From an uncultured Bacteroidota bacterium (lineage in GTDB: Bacteria > Bacteroidota > Bacteroidia > Chitinophagales > Chitinophagaceae), in the NCBI GenBank assembly GCA_903835145.1, contig CAILMA010000435.1, positions 1 to 5,535 on the forward strand: 5,535 nt of DNA, in the 5' to 3' direction. The notes beneath the pieces were generated by a model. That model was not told the origin of the DNA. It did not search any database and saw only the letters and a program-made list of their open reading frames with translations. The position numbers were made by a program, and so were the translations under genes. Shown one piece after another: positions 1 through 5,535 of this stretch (positions are counted from its first letter, which is position 1; every line of letters starts with the position of its first letter).

Positions 1-505
1 ACAGGAGCCATGCATAAACCATCCAAAAATAGATAGCGATGCCCATTACATAATTGTAAAACCCTTTGGCCAGCGTATGGTTGAAAACAAAAATAAAAAT
101 AGCCAGGAAAAGGTAGGAGGAGTCGGGCGCAACTTTCTGAATCAGCTTATAAAAACCCGATACCAGCACTATTGCGTAAAGTGAAATAAATAGCTTCTCC
201 GCAACGGGGCCACTGAATATAAACAGTGGAATTGACAAAATAATATGAGACAGCCAATTGGGGTTTGGCTGATCAACTATCGTGTAGAATTGTTTATAAA
301 AAACCTCGTTTTTGTGCAGCCAGATATTATGAAGCATGCCAGCATTATACACATGGCAGGGCCCGTCGCCAGTAAGGTAGTATTGAGGCCACCAAATTTG
401 AAATAAACAAACGATGATACCCAAGCCTAATAAAAGGGCCGGAGCTTTTTGGTAAAGTTTCAAGAGGTAATGTTTATGTATAGTGTAGTCGCAGGAAGTC
501 CCCAC
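1..505 (-). CDS. Multi-pass membrane protein, N-terminal part, possibly GT-C-type glycosyltransferase (3' end beyond window)
   Basis: This frame begins after an in-frame TAG at 520-518. The best start is GTG at 505-503, nine bases after AGGAG, because there is no earlier ATG; TTG at 463-461 is a weaker alternative. It runs open for 168 codons to the left edge. The protein has a short basic N-terminus, then likely membrane helices at about 21-39, 86-98, 103-123, 131-146 and 149-168. The first loop, about 40-85, carries GDGPCHVYNAG (46-56) and the later DQPNPNW (78-84). A long first extracytoplasmic loop with an acidic residue soon after helix 1 is characteristic of GT-C membrane glycosyltransferases using lipid-linked sugars, and GFYNYVMG (148-155) is also reminiscent of such proteins. 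Asp47 would be the candidate catalytic residue. This is inference from topology and a short motif; the specific family, substrate and pathway are not recognised. It lies 60 bp downstream of sprA on the same strand, with its own candidate promoter. Confidence 0.72.
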   Translation of the reverse strand, partial: MGTSCDYTIHKHYLLKLYQKAPALLLGLGIIVCLFQIWWPQYYLTGDGPCHVYNAGMLHNIWLHKNEVFYKQFYTIVDQPNPNWLSHIILSIPLFIFSGPVAEKLFISLYAIVLVSGFYKLIQKVAPDSSYLFLAIFIFVFNHTLAKGFYNYVMGIAIYFWMVYAWLL

Positions 506-514
506 TTGATGCGG

Positions 515-519
515 CTCCT
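515..519 (-). promoter_or_regulatory. Shine-Dalgarno AGGAG deciding a GTG start
   Basis: AGGAG on the minus strand ends nine bases before a GTG codon at 505-503. An in-frame TAG (520-518) overlaps this site, so translation of the downstream frame must start after it. No in-frame ATG occurs until residue 57, which lies beyond the first membrane segment and the conserved-looking first loop. Many Bacteroidota genes lack a strong Shine-Dalgarno sequence, so this one is a helpful clue to the start. Confidence 0.58.
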
Positions 520-536
520 ATATTGGGTGAACAGGT

Positions 537-565
537 CAAAGGTACGATGAATTGTAATATATAAA
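537..565 (-). promoter_or_regulatory. Candidate Bacteroidota-type promoter for the downstream membrane-protein gene
   Basis: On the minus strand, TACCTTTG (544-537) matches the Bacteroidota -7 consensus TAnnTTTG exactly. The -33 position, 17 bases upstream, reads TTTA (565-562) instead of TTTG, so that half is weak. Transcription would begin near position 530, giving a leader of about 25 bases that contains the AGGAG ribosome site. It lies directly after the sprA stop codon. If real, the downstream gene does not depend on sprA read-through. An 8-bp consensus with two free bases can occur by chance in an AT-rich gap. Confidence 0.42.
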
Positions 566-3500
566 CTATTGAGCAAACAGGAATCGCAGCGTCAATCCGG
601 CCTTGGTGTTCGTTGTAGGGTATGACGACGAAACGTAAGGGATTGTTTGCTGGCGATCGTAGAAGAAGTGCAAAGTAAGCTTCTTATTCACAGCGTAGTC
701 TACAGACGGTGAAATACGGATCACTTTTTGCCCTCGCGACGTAACGCTCACATTGTTAGCCAGGAAGGTATTATCTGTCCGGTCGTCCCTGATACCAATA
801 TCGAGTTTACAAATCAATTCATTTTGCAGCGTCTGCACACCCAAAATTGCCACAGGAAGCTTTACCCCTTTCTTTCTGAAGCCCATACCGAATACATATT
901 CCGTACTGTTGTTCATACTCACCTGGTAATCTATCAGGCTAAGACTGGTTGTCTTGGAGCGCCTAACCTCAAATTTGGCTGTCAGGTTGTTTTTAAATGC
1001 CGCATCCATGCCTATCAGCGGGTTGAACTGCTGTGTAATGGTCACATTCGGCACCTGGAAGAACGGCACATAGTTATGCGAATTCGAATCAATGAACGAT
1101 GGGAAGCCGAGACCATAGAAGTCCTGATAGAACATGTTGGAGTTGAAACCGTTCATAGACATGGTACCCGTGTAATTGTTGGTAAGCACGAAGTTCTTGA
1201 AGATATCCTGGAAGAAAGGCAGTTTGCTCAGACCGTTATACGAAATCTTCCAGTTTGGCGTAGGATAGAAATATTTAAACGGATTATCCTGTACGGAACT
1301 GTTGTATTTGTTCTGAATCAAGGGTTCTGATGCAGCAGAATTGCCGGTGTATGCTGCAATGAATGATGGCACTAGCACATCCTGAGAAAACTCTGAGTAA
1401 CCTTTCTTGTAGTTAGGATTGGACGGGTCAGGTGCGCCATTGGTATATGGGTTACTGTTACCAAGTCGGGTTGATATGATCTCCCTGTTGGCAAGGAACT
1501 GGTTGTAAATATTTGAGTTTACACCAGTGTTCTGGAACATCGTTTTCACCGAAATGTAACTGATGGTGAAGGAGCCACTCTGGTACGGGTCGAAAGAATT
1601 AAACACGCCCGTACCCGTGTCCTTATACAGCACACTATAAGACTTTGAAAAAGTCTTGGTAAGCGACAGGTCTATCTTTATGTTGTTGAATGGCACCAAG
1701 GTCGCAGTAGCATTCAGGTTTTGAGAGAATGTTTGCTGGAACTGGGCATTGAACAAGGAATCGCGCGACAGTTTATTGTCGTTGGCCATTTTCTGGAGCC
1801 AAGCAGCGTTAGGCTGGTAACCGTAAACGAAGTTCATTCCCGGTGCAAGGTTGTAGCTATTTACACCCATGAACCGGGTGCTATCCATGTAACCCGGCAA
1901 TATGGTACCTGCGGTCTGGTTAAAATTGATAGTTGCACGGGTGAGCATAGTCAATACCCTGCCACCAATAATTTCAGCGTCATTCAGCTCGGGCAATTTA
2001 GCGCGGCGCGCCTTGCGCTTTGCTTTGCGTGCCTTACGTTTCTTTATTTTATCTGCTTTTTTATGTGCCTTATCCAGCTTGCTTTGCAGGTCAACAAGGG
2101 AATCCATTTGCTCCTCTGTAAGGTTTGCAACGTTTACGCCCTCGAATACATTGGTATAAGTATTGCCGCTGCCGGGTCCGCCGCTATTACCACCGCCTAC
2201 AGGGCCGCTGCCATTGCTGCCGCCACCTGTACCACCCGGACCGCCATTGTTAGAGCCTCCAGAAGATGATTTTCCATTATTGCTGCCGCCGCCGGACGAA
2301 CTGGAACCGCCTTTGCCGGGGCCATTGCCACCGCTGCCAGGCAACCCACTACCAGGGCCGCCACCGGGGCCTGAGCTACCGGCTCCGGGACCGCCCGGGC
2401 TGCCATTGCTTCCTGAGCCGGTTGTACCACCGGTATTAGACCCGCCAGTATTAGAATTGCTTCCACCGTTATTGCCACCGCCGGTACCGTTACCGCCACC
2501 TGCGTTGCCGGTGTTGTTATTGCCATTGCCTGCGCCGGGACCGCCATTGCTGCCGCCAGCACCAGGGCCGCCGCCAAGCTGCCCACCGGGGCCACCTGCC
2601 CCGCCGGGACCACCACCGGGGCCATTTTTACCACCAGGGCCGCCCGGAGCACCGGGACCAGGACCGCCATCATCAACATCTCCTGTAGAGTTACCTGCGC
2701 CGGGTAATCGCCTCAGATCCTGAACTTTGGGCCCACCACCACCTTTCACGGTGCTGATAGCATCGCCTTTGTTATCACCCGCAGCTCCATTTTTGCCTGT
2801 TGTCTTACCTGCCGGCTTGTTATTGAGCGCCCGCATCCACCGCCATTTGGAGTAGAGCTGGGTAAAGTTCATATCGCCAACAACCGTCTTTGTATTTGTA
2901 TTACCTATTGTATTTCCAAGATCACGTGCAACCGGAGTGGCACCAGTCCAGTTATAATGTGCATTATAACTGAGTTTAAGGTTCATCCAGTCTGTTAATG
3001 GCAACTTAGATAGTGGTACCGTGTATGCACCCGTAAAGTTTTGAACATAAGAGGTGTTAGCACCGAATGTACCGAGCACAGCCAACATAGAATCTTCTTT
3101 ATGGCGCGTATTTATGCGGCCATACGGCTCGTCGATACGGGAAATATTGGTAGCTGTGTAATCCAGCGATATTGACTTGGCAAGATCCCAGCGCAGGTTG
3201 TAGGCCCTGTTCCAAGTAAAAATTTTGTAGAAAGTTGATGGCAGTTCATAGGTATTGCCAGCTCCATCGCCTACGTTTCTCACTCTTGTTTCCTCAGATA
3301 GCCTGTTGAGGTCATTGCGCATGGAAATGGTAGATGGCAACGGTGTAAAGTTGAAATCTTTAATCAGTCCAAACCACTTGGATTTGGATTTGATCATCAT
3401 CCTTTTGAATGGCTCTATAGGCTTCGTTTTAATGCTGTAGGTATAGCCAAGCCCGAACCGCTCGGTGATTGTATTATCCAGCTCTACAAAAGGATTATGC

Positions 3501-5535
3501 TTGTATTGATCATTGTAGGAAAAACTGAAATCGAAGTTCTTGATGCTCCATGGCAGGCGGAATTTCTGAGCTCCGGCACTTGTTTTACCATTAATCCTTA
3601 CGTTGGTAAGGTTTACACTTGTAATGGATGTAAAATCCTGAGATGCTTTCTTGAGGGAGTCAGCACGGGCTGAGTTTTTGAAGGCAGCCATCGCATCAGT
3701 AAGCAACACGTCCTGATCGAAAGGATTATACCGTGGTGTGCTTGCATTCTGTGTATAACCAACATACAGCGGTAACTGCACACCCCAATCGCGTGGCATT
3801 AACTTACCGAGGCTCAGGTTGCTCGATACGTTGTATTGTTTGTAGTCGTCTTGTGAGCGCTGGTTTATTTTTTGGTCTATAGAGCCATAGCCCTGGCTAT
3901 GCATACTGCCGGACATGTTCAAATTACCGAGATCGGCCAGCTGAACAGAGCCCTTACCGGCGGCGGCATAGGCCGAATGATCGTCGGTACCGGCAATTCT
4001 CAACTCATCGAACCAAACTTCTGTACACTTTGGTCTTCCATCATCGCCGGGCGTCAGGTTGGTTTTCTTTGGGTTAAGGATACCCAGCATGATGTTGGCT
4101 GACCCTATGCTTGGGTTTCCTAAAATGACGATAGTATTCCCCTTGCTATCGGTACTTACATAAGGTATTGTGATGGGATAGCCTTTTTCATCGCGCTGCT
4201 TTTTGGCATTCACGAGGTCCTGCAGGGTGATGTCCATTTCATTAGTGCCCGGCCATATCTGGTCAACTGCATTCTGGCTTACGCCGGCGGGCGTAACAGT
4301 AAGCGGCATTCGGTATTCGTAATAGTTATCGGTAAAGTCGCTACCAAGGCGAATGAATGCGCTTACATCTGCATTTTTGATTTCGGGCTCACCTACCTGC
4401 GATTCGCAGTGAATAAACATACGCAGATAATGGTACAAACGCATATCGACATTTATGTCTTTGAACACAGCTCTTGCATCACCATCCTGCAGCGCACACA
4501 CTTTCAGTGAAAGTGATTGCTCGTTTTGCGCAATTGCAGGTCCACCGGGGTTACCGGTGGTGAGCTGTCGGTTAACGCCCGGAGGTATTACGTATGGTAT
4601 AGGTAGGCGCTGTCCGTTTTCTTCAATGTTTACACCTGTTACGGTAAAATCGGTGGTAGCTGAGTTTTGCTGTGGTAATGTTTCACCCGGAGTTTCAAGC
4701 GAATATTGGTAAGTGCGCCACTGGCTGCGGCCGAGCTCAAGCGAAGCGAAACGAAGTATTGCGCTATCCTGCCATCCGGTCATGAACATACGGATGAACT
4801 TTATAGAGCGGAAATCAGATATGCCACCTACAACACCGTTGTAGCTTTTGATAGGTATCTTAAACTGATACCATGTTTCATTTTCGGTATTACCGTTAGG
4901 GAGTTTTACCGCCGTAGTCTGGGTATTAATGATGTTGTTGGAACCCACCCTCAGGCTTGCCCTGCTCATATCAATGCGGTACTGGAAGTAGTTTTCGGCC
5001 TCATCGAGGGTATTGTCCCTGTTAATATCTTCCGACTCAGGTATAGTGGTTTCCGCTGAGGAATAAGACGCACTTGCCGGTGCTATCGGGGAGTTATTTT
5101 CCGGGCTGTTGTAGCGCTTATAACGGCCCAGCACCCCAAGGTTGGCGTTGTCGTAGTCAGTACCACGGTAGAAGTGATAGTCATCGTTTGACGGGTCAGC
5201 GAGCGCAGCCTTGTATGCCGGATTGTTGGGGCCGAGTTTATTGGCCATTGCTGTGAGGAACGACTTAAAATAGGTTTGCTCAGTGAAGCCATTATAGCCA
5301 TTCACACTGGTGCTTGGCATTTCATCATAACCGACATCCTGTATAGCGCGGTTGTTAGGGTCATTATCGAAAGCACGGGTAATCTGCTGTTCAAACTTCG
5401 GCACAAAGCCCCATGTTGTAGTATCGAGTTTGGTCTGGTCAAACGGCGTCGGGATACCATTTTCAAAAGACATTCTGGAATCTTTGAGGATATCTTCTGA
5501 TACTGAACCAAGGTTAATGTAAAGGGAACCTTTTG
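566..5535 (-). CDS. sprA: SprA/Sov, type IX secretion outer-membrane translocon (5' end beyond window)
   Basis: SprA is the giant outer-membrane barrel (36 strands in the Flavobacterium structure) through which T9SS cargo leaves the periplasm, with PorV and Plug as partners; it is also needed for gliding in motile species. The frame is open to the right edge, so the Met at 5471-5473 is internal: the codons before it read YINLGSVSEDILKDSR, running into SFENGIPTP, typical SprA sequence. Counting from that Met as 1, family-like landmarks are GRSQWRTYQYSL (248-259), FIRLGSDFTDNYYEYRMPL (373-391), IWPGTNEMDI (406-415), EVWFDELRI (485-493), LPLTDWMNLKLSY (824-836), GTILPGYM (1189-1196), DVLVPSFIAAYTG (1365-1377), FNPLIGMD (1483-1490) and the C-terminal strands NKKLTLHFFYDR (1596-1607) and GLTLRFLFAQ (1626-1635). 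About 1,655 codons are present; family members are roughly 2,300-2,500 residues, so some 700 or more N-terminal residues, including the signal peptide, are missing. Four cysteines are visible (326, 356, 483, 1555). A long Gly-rich plus basic linker at about 883-1165 is unusual. The identification rests on recalled family motifs, not on a search. Confidence 0.96.
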   Translation of the reverse strand, partial: KGSLYINLGSVSEDILKDSRMSFENGIPTPFDQTKLDTTTWGFVPKFEQQITRAFDNDPNNRAIQDVGYDEMPSTSVNGYNGFTEQTYFKSFLTAMANKLGPNNPAYKAALADPSNDDYHFYRGTDYDNANLGVLGRYKRYNSPENNSPIAPASASYSSAETTIPESEDINRDNTLDEAENYFQYRIDMSRASLRVGSNNIINTQTTAVKLPNGNTENETWYQFKIPIKSYNGVVGGISDFRSIKFIRMFMTGWQDSAILRFASLELGRSQWRTYQYSLETPGETLPQQNSATTDFTVTGVNIEENGQRLPIPYVIPPGVNRQLTTGNPGGPAIAQNEQSLSLKVCALQDGDARAVFKDINVDMRLYHYLRMFIHCESQVGEPEIKNADVSAFIRLGSDFTDNYYEYRMPLTVTPAGVSQNAVDQIWPGTNEMDITLQDLVNAKKQRDEKGYPITIPYVSTDSKGNTIVILGNPSIGSANIMLGILNPKKTNLTPGDDGRPKCTEVWFDELRIAGTDDHSAYAAAGKGSVQLADLGNLNMSGSMHSQGYGSIDQKINQRSQDDYKQYNVSSNLSLGKLMPRDWGVQLPLYVGYTQNASTPRYNPFDQDVLLTDAMAAFKNSARADSLKKASQDFTSITSVNLTNVRINGKTSAGAQKFRLPWSIKNFDFSFSYNDQYKHNPFVELDNTITERFGLGYTYSIKTKPIEPFKRMMIKSKSKWFGLIKDFNFTPLPSTISMRNDLNRLSEETRVRNVGDGAGNTYELPSTFYKIFTWNRAYNLRWDLAKSISLDYTATNISRIDEPYGRINTRHKEDSMLAVLGTFGANTSYVQNFTGAYTVPLSKLPLTDWMNLKLSYNAHYNWTGATPVARDLGNTIGNTNTKTVVGDMNFTQLYSKWRWMRALNNKPAGKTTGKNGAAGDNKGDAISTVKGGGGPKVQDLRRLPGAGNSTGDVDDGGPGPGAPGGPGGKNGPGGGPGGAGGPGGQLGGGPGAGGSNGGPGAGNGNNNTGNAGGGNGTGGGNNGGSNSNTGGSNTGGTTGSGSNGSPGGPGAGSSGPGGGPGSGLPGSGGNGPGKGGSSSSGGGSNNGKSSSGGSNNGGPGGTGGGSNGSGPVGGGNSGGPGSGNTYTNVFEGVNVANLTEEQMDSLVDLQSKLDKAHKKADKIKKRKARKAKRKARRAKLPELNDAEIIGGRVLTMLTRATINFNQTAGTILPGYMDSTRFMGVNSYNLAPGMNFVYGYQPNAAWLQKMANDNKLSRDSLFNAQFQQTFSQNLNATATLVPFNNIKIDLSLTKTFSKSYSVLYKDTGTGVFNSFDPYQSGSFTISYISVKTMFQNTGVNSNIYNQFLANREIISTRLGNSNPYTNGAPDPSNPNYKKGYSEFSQDVLVPSFIAAYTGNSAASEPLIQNKYNSSVQDNPFKYFYPTPNWKISYNGLSKLPFFQDIFKNFVLTNNYTGTMSMNGFNSNMFYQDFYGLGFPSFIDSNSHNYVPFFQVPNVTITQQFNPLIGMDAAFKNNLTAKFEVRRSKTTSLSLIDYQVSMNNSTEYVFGMGFRKKGVKLPVAILGVQTLQNELICKLDIGIRDDRTDNTFLANNVSVTSRGQKVIRISPSVDYAVNKKLTLHFFYDRQQTIPYVSSSYPTTNTKAGLTLRFLFAQ
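1997..2080 (-). other. Lys/Arg-rich tract in SprA after the Gly-rich segment
   Basis: Residues 1132-1159 of the in-window SprA frame are very basic: 15 of the 22 residues from 1138 to 1159 are Lys or Arg, spaced by Ala in a KARKAKRKARRAK pattern. The preceding residues 1118-1137 (LTEEQMDSLVDLQ and following) look like an amphipathic helix that would lead into it. The conserved barrel sequence restarts soon after, at about 1168-1195. A charged linker at this position is, as far as I recall, common in SprA proteins, but its sequence is variable. The tract could bind an anionic partner such as phospholipid or lipid A headgroups, or an acidic protein; this is inference only. Confidence 0.85.
2165..2668 (-). 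repeat. Gly-rich low-complexity segment inside SprA
   Basis: This stretch encodes residues 936-1103 of the in-window SprA frame. By hand count 85 of 168 residues are Gly, and most of the rest are Pro, Ser, Asn, Thr and Ala. It has no aromatic or acidic residues and only three Lys. The N-terminal half is dominated by GGPGG-type units and the rest by GGGN, GGSN and GSS units. At the DNA level it is an imperfect GC-rich array on the plus strand in which words such as gccattgc and ccgggaccgcc recur, so slippage could change its length. It is in frame with sprA, with conserved barrel sequence on both sides. It is probably a disordered linker; its function is unknown. Confidence 0.95.
2949..2972. 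repeat. Perfect 11-bp inverted repeat inside sprA
   Basis: The arm cagttataatg at 2949-2959 is matched exactly by its reverse complement at 2962-2972, with only TG between. It is wholly coding and corresponds to the SprA residues SYNAHYNW (835-842), where the repeated Tyr-Asn codons around Ala-His produce the symmetry. It sits in a predicted barrel strand just before the variable linker. No T-run follows, so it is not a terminator. It is most simply a by-product of codon choice. Confidence 0.6.

Noticed and set aside
506..565. Terminator between sprA and the downstream gene
   Set aside because: No stable hairpin followed by a T-run is visible in the 60-bp gap; transcription may continue through it.
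728..1330. Plus-strand 200-codon open frame
   Set aside because: It is antisense to strongly conserved SprA C-terminal strands, and its translation has no domain-like pattern.
2163..2668. CRISPR-like or satellite array
   Set aside because: Repeat units are irregular in length, lack unique spacers and remain in frame with sprA, so they are low-complexity coding sequence.
2197..2679. Minus-strand frame encoding an Ala/Val-rich 160-residue protein
   Set aside because: It is a shifted frame of the same Gly-rich DNA, with no own ribosome site and no recognisable protein character.
2163..2723. Plus-strand frame encoding a Pro/Leu-rich 186-residue protein
   Set aside because: It is the antisense of the Gly-codon-rich part of sprA. 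GGN codons read as CCN on the other strand, which gives proline and few stops.
4542..4560. 7-bp inverted repeat (CCACCGG / CCGGTGG) with a 5-base loop
   Set aside because: It lies mid-gene in sprA over Gly/Pro/Thr codons and has no following T-run, so it is not a terminator.
5471..5473. ATG as the start of the large minus-strand gene
   Set aside because: The frame stays open for 20 more codons to the window edge, and those codons read as conserved SprA sequence, so this Met is internal.

Overview
The window comes from a member of the Bacteroidota. Both genes lie on the minus strand, and almost all of the window is one very large gene. That gene encodes SprA (called Sov in Porphyromonas), the outer-membrane translocon of the type IX secretion system, which is confined to the Bacteroidota and its relatives. 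A candidate Bacteroidota-type promoter box (TAnnTTTG) in the only intergenic gap agrees with this. The Asn/Gly/Pro-rich style and moderate GC would fit a Chitinophagales- or Sphingobacteriales-like organism, but that finer placement is only a guess.

Layout, in the direction of transcription (right to left). From 5535 to 566 is the C-terminal ~1,655 codons of sprA; its 5' end lies beyond the right edge. The frame is intact from the window edge to a TAG stop at 566-568. Inside it, 2165-2668 encodes a 168-residue segment that is about half glycine. It is followed by a helix-like stretch and a strongly Lys/Arg-rich tract (1997-2080), after which recognisable SprA barrel sequence resumes. From 565 to 506 is a 60-bp AT-rich gap with a candidate promoter and a good Shine-Dalgarno sequence. 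From 505 to 1 is the N-terminal part (168 codons) of a multi-pass inner-membrane protein that appears to start at GTG and runs off the left edge. It resembles GT-C-type membrane glycosyltransferases, but the family cannot be fixed from this fragment.

How they work together: SprA is a giant single-chain barrel that moves folded T9SS cargo across the outer membrane with PorV and Plug. The downstream membrane protein has no evident role in secretion. The gap carries its own candidate promoter, so the two may be independent transcription units.

The main oddity is the composite linker in SprA (Gly-rich, then helix, then Lys/Arg-rich) placed between two conserved barrel segments. No CRISPR array, RNA gene, insertion sequence or clearly new multi-gene system is visible.
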